From the NCBI RefSeq assembly GCF_030527935.1, contig NZ_JAUMZV010000004.1:1-64000 (forward strand): a stretch of 64,000 nucleotides of DNA, read 5' to 3'. The translations under genes and the position numbers were made by a program. The notes below the pieces were generated by a model. The model was not told the DNA's origin and ran no database searches. It saw nothing but the letters and a program-made list of their open reading frames with translations. Origin of the DNA: Kingella sp. (in: b-proteobacteria) (GTDB lineage Bacteria; Pseudomonadota; Gammaproteobacteria; Burkholderiales; Neisseriaceae). Every line of letters starts with the position of its first letter. Within the stretch, counting starts at the first letter, position 1. This document shows positions 42,831-51,605 of this stretch, one piece after another.

Positions 42831-44372
42831 TTACAACAGCCGTTCAATCGGCAGCCATGATAAAAATTTGCTTAGGGCGCGTTTGAATAGGCTGGCTTGG
42901 GGTTCGCGGGTGGCGGGCGGTTGCTCGGGGTGGTCGGGGTCGTGCCATTGGGTTTTGCCGTGGCGGTTTAGGGTTACGCGGTAGGCATCGTGTTGCGCTT
43001 GTTGGTGGAATTGGCTTTGCAGGGTTTGGGCGAGTTCGGGGCTTTGGATGACAACGCCCATTTCGGTGTTGAGCCGTGCGCTGCGGGGGTCTAGGTTAAA
43101 CGAGCCAACGAATACGCGCTGTTTATCGACGATAAAGGTTTTGGCGTGCAGGCTGGTGCTGGAATTGCCTGTTAGCCCGCGGTCTTTGAGCTTGCGTTTT
43201 TTGTGGCTGCTTTCGGGTTTGAGTTCGTAGAGTTCTACGCCTGCGCGCAGCAGGGGTTTGCGGTAGCGCATATAGCCTGAATGCACGGGGGCGACATCGG
43301 TGGCGGCAAGGGAGTTGGTGAGTATGGTGGTGTGGATGCCCGATTGGGTGATGGTTTGCATGATGTCTGCGCCTGTTTTGGTGGGCACAAAATAGGGGCT
43401 GACGAGATAAAGCTCGCGCTGGGGCGTGCCTAGGGCTTTTTGGATTTCGTTCCACACGTTTACGCGCACTTTGCGGTCTAGGGCTTTGGCGGGGTCGTCG
43501 CTCACAAGCTGGATTCGGCTGGGGTAGTATTTCAGGCTGCCTTGGAGGGCGGCTTCGGGGGCGGGGTCGCTGCTGGGGGTGTTGAGTTGGGCGTTGCCGT
43601 GGGCGATGCGTTTGGTGGTGGGCTTGATGATGCTTTCCAGCGGATAGGCGGAGTCGCTGCGCCAGTAGCGGTCAAATTCTTGCGAGATGCGGGTTACGAT
43701 GCTGCCGCTTACCAGCACGTCCATGTCGTTAAACGTGGTTTTTTGCGTGGTGTCGGTTAGGTATTCGTCGCCGATATTGCGCCCGCCGATGATGCTGGCG
43801 CGGTTGTCGGCGGTTAGGGTTTTGTTGTGCATACGGCGGTTTACGCGGGGGAAGTCGGCAAGATAGCCCAGCGCGCGCCATTTGCGAATCAGAAAGGGGT
43901 TGAACAGGCGGATTTGGATGTTGGGATGACGGTTGAGCGCGGTGAGAATGTCGTCCATGCCGTTGGTGTTGTTGTCGTCCAGCAGCAGGCGCACGCGCAC
44001 GCCGCGCTCGGCGGCTTGGTGCAGCTTTTGCAGCAGTTGCTTGCCTGTGGTGTCGTTGTGCCAGATGTAGTATTGCGCGTCGATGGACACACTGGCGTTG
44101 TCAATTAGGCTGGCGCGTAGGGCGTAGGCTTGGTTGGCTTGGTCGATGATGTGGGTGTGGGCATTGAAAATCGGCTCGTCAAGCTGCTGGGGCTTGGGGT
44201 CGGGCGGCGGGTTGGCGGGCGCGGGGTCGCTGTTGGACGGGAGATTTAGCGCGCGTTCTAGCTGGGGGCTGTGAACGGTGGGGATGTAGATGGATGGCTC
44301 GCGCTGGTTTAGGTCGGGGAGCGTTTGGCAGGCGGTAATCAGCGGGGCGAGTAGGAGTAGGGTGGGGCGCAT
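42831..44372 (-). CDS. Phospholipase D-family (ClsC-like) lipoprotein
   Basis: The 513-residue product has a lipoprotein signal (LLLLAPLITAC) and two phospholipase D HKD motifs, HNKTLTADNRASIIGG and HAKTFIVDKQRVFVGS, as in the cardiolipin synthase C group. ClsC-type enzymes join phospholipids to make cardiolipin; a lipoprotein form would act on the periplasmic side. A DUS inside encodes QGSLKYYP. The gene is alone between repeats and an AT-rich relic. Confidence 0.88.
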   Translation of the reverse strand: MRPTLLLLAPLITACQTLPDLNQREPSIYIPTVHSPQLERALNLPSNSDPAPANPPPDPKPQQLDEPIFNAHTHIIDQANQAYALRASLIDNASVSIDAQYYIWHNDTTGKQLLQKLHQAAERGVRVRLLLDDNNTNGMDDILTALNRHPNIQIRLFNPFLIRKWRALGYLADFPRVNRRMHNKTLTADNRASIIGGRNIGDEYLTDTTQKTTFNDMDVLVSGSIVTRISQEFDRYWRSDSAYPLESIIKPTTKRIAHGNAQLNTPSSDPAPEAALQGSLKYYPSRIQLVSDDPAKALDRKVRVNVWNEIQKALGTPQRELYLVSPYFVPTKTGADIMQTITQSGIHTTILTNSLAATDVAPVHSGYMRYRKPLLRAGVELYELKPESSHKKRKLKDRGLTGNSSTSLHAKTFIVDKQRVFVGSFNLDPRSARLNTEMGVVIQSPELAQTLQSQFHQQAQHDAYRVTLNRHGKTQWHDPDHPEQPPATREPQASLFKRALSKFLSWLPIERLL

Positions 44373-44657
44373 GGTGTGGTTTTAAGGGCGGGCGGGATTA
44401 AGGCAGCCTGAAAATTGTTAATTGTTAAAAGTGGCGCGTATTGTAGCAAAAAGCAGCCTGAAAACGCGGTTCAGTCTGCTTGTATTGTTGTATCAAAAAA
44501 GAAGAAAGGGCATTTTTATCAATCGTCTATTTCAATCAATTTGCATAAAGATTATTTTGAATATGGTTCTGTGTATACAAAATAGTAAACATAACTGGAA
44601 TCTTCATTTAAGAAATGAACGTCCACATATTTCACTTTTGTAACAATAATTCTTCTC

Positions 44658-44977
44658 TCATTTTTTACTATTACCATATAGACCAACACGCCTATTTTTA
44701 TATTTTATAGATGGGGGAGAATTGGTAATTAATAAATCATACAAATTTCCATGGTATCCATTTATCTGTGTATGGACCCACTTTTGTAATTTACTCCCAC
44801 AAAATATAAACAACCTTCTTTTATGTTGCCAATATCTTTGCTTTTAAAGTAAGCGATTTGAGAAGGGATGAAAAATTATGCTGAAAGATAGAATTCGTAT
44901 ATAAGCAATCCAATGCCAATTACGATAAGTATGGAAGCGCGTATGTTGTCAATTATATCGGGCTTGTTTGTCTTCAT
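44658..44977 (-). pseudogene. AT-rich gene relic with a stop and a frameshift
   Basis: On the minus strand an ATG at 44977 opens 33 codons reading MKTNKPDIIDNIRASILIVI and then a hydrophobic helix, to a TAA at 44876-44878. The same frame continues as FFIPSQIAYFKSKDIGNIKE to a stop at 44762, and a second frame continues as INGYHGNLYDLLITNSPP to 44658. This fits one decayed gene for a membrane-anchored protein of about 105 residues. The region 44450-45000 is far more AT-rich than its surroundings and has no DUS, which suggests foreign origin. The first 33 codons alone could be a small membrane peptide. Confidence 0.4.
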
Positions 44978-45035
44978 AATTAGTAAAATTCACAACGGTT
45001 AAAGTGTCATCATTTTTCAGGCTGCCTCTTATCGC

Positions 45036-45818
45036 CTACTGCTTGCGTGGCAAAAACTGCACCAAATGCGTATTTTCGGGCAGCAGGGTTTTGCGCAGGG
45101 CGTGCCCTTGGATGATTTCCAGCGTGAGCGTTTTCAGGCTGCCTTGTTGCCATGCTTGTTGCACGAGCTGTTGCACGGTGGCTTCATCGCTGGGGCGCAG
45201 GGCTTGCCAGATGCCTAGCTCGGCGATGTCTTGCAGCAGGGCGGTGGGGCTTTGGTAGCTGAGTGTTAGGCTGATGCTGTCCACAATAGGGTCGTAGAAG
45301 TGGTGTTCCAGCAAGGCATCGCCTAGGTCGTGCATATCGATGAGCGTGGGGGCGGAGTAGGGCAGGGCGTGCTGTTGCAGGATGTGGCGGATTTCGGGCA
45401 GGCTTTGGTCGCCCAGATGGCTGAAAAACAGCAAGCCGTTGTCGTGCAGGGCTTGCGACCAGTTGGCTAGGGTGTCGCTGATGCTGTCGGCGTGGTGCAG
45501 CAGCAGGTTGCTCCACAGCATTTCGGTGCTGTTTTCAGGCAGCCTGAAAGCGATGGGCTGATGCGTTTGCGGGATTTGCCCTTTGCCCAGCCGTTTGCTA
45601 AGCCAGCTATTTTGGGCACGGCGGTTTTGCGCGGCTTGGGCGAGCCACGGGGCGCGGTGGTCGTATTCGCTGAATGTGGCTTGCGGGTAGCGTTGGGCGA
45701 GCAGGCGGCGGCTGGTGTCGTGGTCTGCGCCGTGGAGCAGGATGGTTTGGGGTTGGCGGCGCAGCAGTAGCAGGCGGCTGTCCATTTGTTCGGCGATGTG
45801 GGCGTGGATGGGGAGCAT
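45036..45818 (-). CDS. BioC-like SAM-dependent methyltransferase, degenerate SAM motif
   Basis: The 260-residue product has the overall layout of BioC/NDUFAF5-type methyltransferases: EMLWSNLLLHHADSISDTL after strand 4, LLFFSHLGDQSLPEIR, and PTLIDMHDLGDALLE. The motif I region reads TILLHGADHDTSRRLL in place of the D-x-G-x-G-x-G loop, so cofactor binding may be weak or lost. If active it could methylate malonyl-ACP for biotin synthesis. No bio genes are nearby. The start could be ATG 45818. Confidence 0.65.
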   Translation of the reverse strand: MLPIHAHIAEQMDSRLLLLRRQPQTILLHGADHDTSRRLLAQRYPQATFSEYDHRAPWLAQAAQNRRAQNSWLSKRLGKGQIPQTHQPIAFRLPENSTEMLWSNLLLHHADSISDTLANWSQALHDNGLLFFSHLGDQSLPEIRHILQQHALPYSAPTLIDMHDLGDALLEHHFYDPIVDSISLTLSYQSPTALLQDIAELGIWQALRPSDEATVQQLVQQAWQQGSLKTLTLEIIQGHALRKTLLPENTHLVQFLPRKQ

Positions 45819-45948
45819 TTTTGTGGTTCTGGTAAAAAAATCGTGATTTTAGGCAGCCTGAAACGGGGCAGCAAGCAATCGTGCGTTTCAGGCTGCCTGA
45901 ATGCGGGGTTTGGGCTACAATGCGCTTTTTTATCTTGAAAGGCAAACC

Positions 45949-46221
45949 ATGTCGCAATCCATCATCAGCGTTATCGGCAAAGACCGCGTGGGTATCGTGT
46001 ACAACGTATCCAAGCTGTTGGCTGAAAATCAAATCAACATCGTAAACATCAGCCAGCAGCTGATGGGCGAATTTTTTACCATGATTATTTTGGTGGACAC
46101 CGCCCAATGCAGCAAAACACCGCCCGAGCTTGCCGAGCTGTTTGCCGCCGAGAGCCAAAAATTATCGCTGGAAATCCGCATTCAACACGAAGCGATTTTT
46201 AACGCCATGCACCGCATTTGA
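45949..46221 (+). CDS. ACT-domain protein, UPF0237 family
   Basis: The 90-residue product is a single ACT domain: SIISVIGKDRVGIVYNVSKLL, then NIVNISQQLMGEFFTMIILVD. The family binds amino acids or similar ligands. The ATG 45949 follows CTTGAAAGGCAAACC. A UPF0210 gene lies 1.1 kb downstream; the two families are often direct neighbours, as in streptococci. Here a MITE and a TPR gene lie between them. Confidence 0.88.
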   Translation: MSQSIISVIGKDRVGIVYNVSKLLAENQINIVNISQQLMGEFFTMIILVDTAQCSKTPPELAELFAAESQKLSLEIRIQHEAIFNAMHRI

Positions 46222-46231
46222 GCAAATTTCA

Positions 46232-46395
46232 GAACCTGCATTCACTATTTTCATAGGTAGATTTGATGACATAAAAGCGTGGATACAAGGCAAAAAGCAC
46301 AGCAAGGTGTTGTGAACACCTTGCGAGCATTTTTAACGCGGTAGCCACGTTTTTAGGGCATTAAAGATGCCTATGAAAATAGTGAATACAGGTTC
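46232..46395. mobile_element. MITE family A, copy A5
   Basis: A 164-bp copy with GAACCTGCATTCAC and GAATACAGGTTC ends, flanked by TCA and TAA. It starts 11 bp after the ACT-domain gene stop. Confidence 0.82.
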
Positions 46396-46477
46396 TAAAC
46401 GATTAGGCAGCCTGAAACGGCGAAATCCATTTTCAGGCTGCCTATTGCCCCATCTCAACCCCAAAGGCAGCCTGAAA

Positions 46478-47149
46478 ATGAAAAAAGCCCTGTTTACCGC
46501 GCTACTTGCCGCATTAAGCGCCATCGCGCAAGCCAAACCCTATCCGCAGCACGACATGAACCAACTGGTGCAGCCCAAAAGCATCAACATGGCATTGGCG
46601 AACCAAGTGTTTAACGATTTGAGAGAACACGCCATCGCCTATCCCACCCGCTTTGACAACGCCGCCGACCAGCAACGCGCCGCCGCCGAAGCCGCGCAGC
46701 TGGCCAAGCTCTTTCGGCTGATGGTTGAAACCCAAGTGGTTACGCCCAAAGACGCGCAATACACAGGCTTCTTGCGCCAAGTCGCGCAAACCAACGCCAT
46801 GGCGCACAATTTAGACGTGCCCAATGCCGCCGCCGCAGCCGATAAATATTACCAAGCATGGATTGCGCGATTGAACGGCAAAGAAAAAGCCCAAGCGCAA
46901 GGCGAATTTGGCTTGTTTTTGGTGTACAGCAACCGCATAGACCGCGGCATCGCAACGTTGCAACAAGCCTTGAAAAACGGCGACCCGCTTGCCAACCGCG
47001 CGCTCGGCATCGCCTATTTAATGAAAGGCAACACCGCCAAAGCCAAGCAATATCTGCAAGCGCATCTGAAAAACAATCCGCAAGACAAGCAAGCGGCAAC
47101 GCTGTTGGATGCGGTTAAAAATGGCAAAGTGGAAGTGAAGCAGCAATAA
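46478..47149 (+). CDS. Periplasmic TPR-like protein, unknown
   Basis: The 223-residue product has a signal peptide (MKKALFTALLAALSAIAQA) and a helical body with Sel1/TPR-like units toward the C-terminus (GIATLQQALKNGDPLANRAL, AKAKQYLQAHLKNNPQ). It is rich in Ala and Gln. The ATG follows the DUS directly, with AAAGG at the DUS start as the likely ribosome site. I do not recognise the family beyond the repeats. Confidence 0.78.
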   Translation: MKKALFTALLAALSAIAQAKPYPQHDMNQLVQPKSINMALANQVFNDLREHAIAYPTRFDNAADQQRAAAEAAQLAKLFRLMVETQVVTPKDAQYTGFLRQVAQTNAMAHNLDVPNAAAAADKYYQAWIARLNGKEKAQAQGEFGLFLVYSNRIDRGIATLQQALKNGDPLANRALGIAYLMKGNTAKAKQYLQAHLKNNPQDKQAATLLDAVKNGKVEVKQQ

Positions 47150-47303
47150 ATTGATGATTAAGGCAGCCTGAAACGGCAAAACCTACTTTCAGCCTAAAAA
47201 ATGCCCCAACCCCGCTTGTCCTGAAAATATATTGCAAACCCTTGCCGATTATTTTGCCAACCAACCAGCATAAATAACGGCATCAACCCAAGAAAGCCCA
47301 ACC

Positions 47304-48662
47304 ATGTCCCATATCCAATCCACCGAAATCCTAGAAACCATCCGCATGGTGTCCGACCAAAATTTTGACGTGCGCACCATCACCATCGGCATAGACCTGC
47401 ACGACTGCATCTCGCCCGACATCCACACGCTCAACCAAAACATCTACAACAAAATCACCCGCATCGGCAAAGACCTAGTTGCCACCGCGCAGCATCTTTC
47501 CGCCAAATACGGCGTGCCGATTGTGAACCAGCGCATCTCGGTAACGCCCATCGCACAAATCGCCGCCGCCACAGGCGCGGATAGCTATGTGAGCATCGCG
47601 CAAACGCTTGACCGCACCGCCAAAGCCATCGGTGTATCGTTTATCGGCGGTTTTTCCGCGCTGGTGCAAAAAGGCATTTCGCCCGCCGATGAAGTGCTGA
47701 TTCGCTCCATTCCCCAAGCCATGCGCACCACCGACATCGTGTGCAGCTCCATCAACATTGGCTCCACCCGCGCAGGCATCAATATGGACGCGGTGAAATT
47801 GGCGGGCGACATCATCAAGCAAACCGCCGACATCACGACAGAAGGCTTCGGCTGCGCCAAAATCGTCGTGTTCTGCAACGCGGTGGAAGACAACCCTTTC
47901 ATGGCGGGCGCGTTCCACGGCGCGGGCGAAGCAGACGCGGTGATTAACGTGGGCGTGTCCGGCCCCGGCGTGGTGCAGGCTGCCTTAAAAGATTGCGCCA
48001 GCCAAAATCTCACCGAAATCGCCGAAATCGTGAAAAAAACCGCGTTCAAAATCACCCGCGTGGGCGAACTCATCGGGCAGGAAGCGGCGAAAATGCTCGG
48101 CATTCCGTTCGGCATTTTGGATTTGTCGCTCGCGCCCACACCCGCCGTCGGCGATTCCGTCGCCCGCATTTTGGAAGCGATGGGCCTGACCGTATGCGGC
48201 ACGCACGGCACCACCGCCGCGCTGGCGTTGCTCAACGACGCGGTAAAAAAAGGCGGCATGATGGCTTCGTCTGCTGTGGGCGGGCTGAGCGGCGCGTTTA
48301 TCCCCGTGTCGGAAGACGAAGGCATGATTGCCGCCGCCGAAACAGGCATTTTGACGCTGGACAAGCTGGAAGCCATGACCGCCGTGTGTTCCGTGGGCTT
48401 GGACATGGTGGCGGTGGCCGGCGACACCCCAGCCAGCACCATCGCGGGCATCATCGCCGATGAAGCCGCCATCGGCATGATTAACAGCAAAACCACCGCC
48501 GTGCGGATTATTCCCGTTACAGGCAAAGGCGTGGGCGAGAGCGTGGAATTTGGCGGGCTGCTGGGCTACGCGCCGATTATGCCGACCAAAGCGGGGAGCT
48601 GCGAAGCGTTTGTGAACCGCGGCGGGCGGATTCCCGCGCCTGTGCAGAGTATGAAGAATTAG
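47304..48662 (+). CDS. PFL/UPF0210 (DUF711) family protein
   Basis: The 452-residue product matches the UPF0210 (DUF711) family from SHIQSTEILETIRMVSDQNF through GSTRAGINMDAV and SVGLDMVAVAGDTPA to the C-terminal GGRIPAPVQSMKN. These cytosolic proteins have a glycyl-radical-enzyme-like fold without known activity. The length is normal. Its usual partner, the UPF0237 ACT protein, lies 1.1 kb upstream. Confidence 0.9.
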   Translation: MSHIQSTEILETIRMVSDQNFDVRTITIGIDLHDCISPDIHTLNQNIYNKITRIGKDLVATAQHLSAKYGVPIVNQRISVTPIAQIAAATGADSYVSIAQTLDRTAKAIGVSFIGGFSALVQKGISPADEVLIRSIPQAMRTTDIVCSSINIGSTRAGINMDAVKLAGDIIKQTADITTEGFGCAKIVVFCNAVEDNPFMAGAFHGAGEADAVINVGVSGPGVVQAALKDCASQNLTEIAEIVKKTAFKITRVGELIGQEAAKMLGIPFGILDLSLAPTPAVGDSVARILEAMGLTVCGTHGTTAALALLNDAVKKGGMMASSAVGGLSGAFIPVSEDEGMIAAAETGILTLDKLEAMTAVCSVGLDMVAVAGDTPASTIAGIIADEAAIGMINSKTTAVRIIPVTGKGVGESVEFGGLLGYAPIMPTKAGSCEAFVNRGGRIPAPVQSMKN

Positions 48663-48695
48663 CGTGGTTAGGCAGCCTGAAAGTGGGTTTTACCG

Positions 48696-48739
48696 TTTTA
48701 GCTTCGCTGAAACTCGCTACGCTCGTTTTCAGGCTGCCT
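48696..48739. repeat. DUS-linked TTCGCTGAAAC module, copy S2
   Basis: TTTTAGCTTCGCTGAAACTC then GCTACGCTCG leads into a DUS. An inverted DUS pair follows at 48799-48840. The gap 48663-49288 contains these, a MITE and the receptor leader. Confidence 0.55.
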
Positions 48740-48915
48740 TTATATAGATTGAATGCTGCTCATAATGCAGCCTGAAAATAGGCAACGGGCAACACGATAA
48801 GGCAGCCTGAAACCCACTACACTCGGTTTCAGGCTGCCTTTCATGCTTTGGGCTTGGGCAAAGGTTTCAGGCTGCCTATCCCCCATCATCAACATAGCGT
48901 GACGCGCGATGCTAA

Positions 48916-49075
48916 GAACCTGTATTCACTATTTCCATAGGCATCTTTTATGCCCTAAAAACGCGGCTACCGCGTTAAAAATGCTCGCAAGGTGTCCAAC
49001 CTTGCTGCGCTTTTTGCCTTGTATCCACGCTTTTATGCCATAAAATCTACCTATGAAAATAGTGAATACAGGTTC
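48916..49075. mobile_element. MITE family A, copy A6
   Basis: A full 160-bp copy, inverted relative to A2, with TAA on both sides (48913-48915 and 49076-49078). It lies 210 bp before the second receptor gene. Confidence 0.88.
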
Positions 49076-49288
49076 TAATTCATTGGTGTGGCTAACCACC
49101 CCCTAAATCCTAATCCATTTCATCACAAAGGGTTATTTACAAAAACTAACGGAATGTTGGACAATGTCGCGCTTTACTCATGCTGTGTCGCTGTAATCCA
49201 TTTATCGCGCCCACATCGTTGCCACCCTAAACCACGCCATTTTGCTGGCACAAAATTCCCTTAACAATAAAGAAAGTAACCCATAAAC

Positions 49289-51487
49289 ATGAAAGCCCAA
49301 ACCCAGCTTAAAATTCGCACGCTCGCGCTGTGCATTGCCACGCTGCCTGCCGCCGCCTTTGCCGAAAACGCGTCCACCGAGCTGCAAAACGTGAATGTGT
49401 ATGGCAAGCGCAAAATCCAAGACAGCTACACCGAATCCGAAATGTCGTCGGCAACGGGGCTCAAACTCGCACCCAAAGACACGCCGCAGTCGGTGAGCGT
49501 GATTACCCGCAAGCAGCTTGACGACTTGGGCGCAACCACGCTGGAAGACGCGCTGAAAATGACCACGGGCATCAACGTGGTGCGGCGCGGCAACTACACG
49601 CAATACCAGTCGCGCGGCTTCAACATCAATTCCATCACCACCAACGGCATCAACTCCACCATTGCCAGCGTGTCGGGCAACAACCTGCACAACGGCAAAC
49701 AGCTTTCCGACACCGCCCTTTACGAGCGCATTGAAGTGTTGCGCGGCGGCAGCGGCATGAAGCAGACCAACAGCGAACCGGGCGGCTCTATCAATATGGT
49801 GTTGAAACGTCCGACTTCGCAGCCTTTGGCAGAATTTGAAGCGTCTGCCGACCGCTGGGGCACGGTGCGCGGCGTGGCGGATGTGTCGGGCGTGTTGAGC
49901 GAAGCCGCGCAAATCCGCGGCCGTGCCGTTGCCGTATTGGAGCGCGACAACACCTTCCGCGACCATGTTGACGGCAATAACGCGCTGATTTTCGCCACCG
50001 CCGACAAATTCTTCGGCGAAAAAGACAAACTCACCGTCGGCGCGCTGTACCACCGCCAAACCGAAACCCCGCTCGGCTTCGGTTTGCCGTCCGACAAACA
50101 AGGCAACCCCCTGCGCCTGAAACGCGATATTTTTTGGGGTTCGGATTGGGACAAAGCCACCCACCGCAAGCTGCACACCTTTGCCGAGTGGGAACACTAC
50201 TTCAACGACGATTGGAAACTCACCGCCAAAGCCGACTACAAACGCAACACATCCGTCAGCGAGCAAGCCCAGCTTTCAGGCTCGTGCGCGTCTTGCGGCA
50301 CAGACGACGGCACGCTGCCGCTGGATTCGTTTGCCCGCCACAACCGCCGCAACAGCCAATGGGCGGGCATGATGGAGCTGGACGGCAAATACGGCGCATT
50401 CGGCAATAAACACGATTTTTACGCCGCATACAGCGCAACCCGCGAAAAATTTGACATCGAACAGCGCGAACAGCCCACCGCCAACCGCGCGTTTAATCTG
50501 CACACATGGACAGGCCACGAAATCCCGCGCCCCGATTGGAGCGTGTTTGACTACCGAGACTATCGCAACAGCCGCTACACCACCCACACGCTCACGCTTG
50601 CCAACCGCTTTAATTTCGGGCGTTTCCACCTGTTGCTCGGCACAGGATACAGCCATTGGAAAAACGACTTTATCTGGTATCGCGACACCCGCAACGGCGC
50701 ACCTGATTTTGCCGTGCGCAACCAAAGCCACTACCGCAAAGGCCGCTTTATCCCCTATGCCGCCGTTTCTTTTGATGTGAACGAACACAACACGCTTTAC
50801 GCCAGCTACACCAGCATCTTCAAGCACACCAGCGCATTGGATGCCGACAACAAAGAACTGCCCGCCGTGTTGGGCAACAGCTACGAACTCGGCTGGAAAA
50901 GCGCGTGGCGCGAAGGTCGTTTGAACACCACGCTCGCGCTGTTCCAAACCGAAAAACACAACGAACCCATCAGCACCCGCCTGCGCCACCCCGTTACCCG
51001 CAACTGGATTTACGAACCCGTGCGCGTACAAAGTCGCGGCATTGATGCCGAAATCGCAGGCAATATCAGCGACAACTGGCAGATTTTCGCGGGCTACACC
51101 TACAACACGCGCAAATACACCAAAACCGCAGGGCGGCAGACGCTGTTTGTGGCAGGTGCGGATTTCAGCCAGCACACCCCGCGCCATATGCTGCGCGTCC
51201 ACACCGCCTACCGCCTGCCGGGTGCGGCTTCGCGTTGGACGCTCACGGGCGGATTCAGCACCCAGAGCAAACACAAAAGCTGGGACGTAGCGCAGCCCTT
51301 GGGCGGCTACACCGTGTGGAACGCAGGCGTGCAATACGAGCCGAACAAACACATGAAACTCACGCTTAACGTGAACAACCTGACCGACAAGCGTTATTAC
51401 GAAAACTACGAAGCCCGCACCAAAGGCTGGGGCTGGTTCTACGGCGAACCGCGTAATGTAGTGCTGAATTTCAAGTGGAAGCTATAA
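49289..51487 (+). CDS. TonB-dependent siderophore-type receptor (2)
   Basis: The 732-residue outer-membrane protein has a signal peptide (cleavage AFA|EN), a TonB box-like NVNVYGKRK, a plug domain with TPQSVSVITRKQLDDLGATT and YQSRGFNINSITTNG, and a barrel with C-terminal LNFKWKL. The form is that of FhuE/FpvA-type siderophore receptors. Two cysteines in SGSCASCGTDD may form a loop disulfide. A YddA-like ABC gene follows 118 bp downstream on the same strand. Few DUS copies lie inside. Confidence 0.92.
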   Translation: MKAQTQLKIRTLALCIATLPAAAFAENASTELQNVNVYGKRKIQDSYTESEMSSATGLKLAPKDTPQSVSVITRKQLDDLGATTLEDALKMTTGINVVRRGNYTQYQSRGFNINSITTNGINSTIASVSGNNLHNGKQLSDTALYERIEVLRGGSGMKQTNSEPGGSINMVLKRPTSQPLAEFEASADRWGTVRGVADVSGVLSEAAQIRGRAVAVLERDNTFRDHVDGNNALIFATADKFFGEKDKLTVGALYHRQTETPLGFGLPSDKQGNPLRLKRDIFWGSDWDKATHRKLHTFAEWEHYFNDDWKLTAKADYKRNTSVSEQAQLSGSCASCGTDDGTLPLDSFARHNRRNSQWAGMMELDGKYGAFGNKHDFYAAYSATREKFDIEQREQPTANRAFNLHTWTGHEIPRPDWSVFDYRDYRNSRYTTHTLTLANRFNFGRFHLLLGTGYSHWKNDFIWYRDTRNGAPDFAVRNQSHYRKGRFIPYAAVSFDVNEHNTLYASYTSIFKHTSALDADNKELPAVLGNSYELGWKSAWREGRLNTTLALFQTEKHNEPISTRLRHPVTRNWIYEPVRVQSRGIDAEIAGNISDNWQIFAGYTYNTRKYTKTAGRQTLFVAGADFSQHTPRHMLRVHTAYRLPGAASRWTLTGGFSTQSKHKSWDVAQPLGGYTVWNAGVQYEPNKHMKLTLNVNNLTDKRYYENYEARTKGWGWFYGEPRNVVLNFKWKL

Positions 51488-51532
51488 ACAGCTTAATTGG
51501 AATGCAATAGGCAGCCTGAAAATGTGTTGAGC

Positions 51533-51577
51533 GTTTTAGCTTCGCTGAAATTCGCTTCGCTCGTTTTCAGGCTGCCT
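51533..51577. repeat. DUS-linked TTCGCTGAAAC module, copy S3
   Basis: GTTTTAGCTTCGCTGAAATT then CGCTTCGCTCG leads into a DUS in the gap between the receptor and ABC genes. Confidence 0.55.
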
Positions 51578-51605
51578 TTGCGGTTTTATATAAAGCATCA
51601 GAAAT

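Noticed and set aside
44422..44643. 73-codon plus-strand frame beginning MLKVARIVAKSSLK
   Set aside because: It begins in a DUS without a ribosome site, runs into AT-rich DNA and shows no protein-like pattern.
47585..48526. Minus-strand frame of 313 codons opposite the UPF0210 gene
   Set aside because: It is a shadow of a well-conserved protein. Its translation is low-complexity in Ala, Pro, Ser and Met.
49202..51352. Long minus-strand frames of 354 and 358 codons
   Set aside because: They lie entirely antisense to the second TonB receptor, whose signal peptide, plug and barrel end are clear. They have no ribosome site or recognisable domain and are GC-rich shadows.
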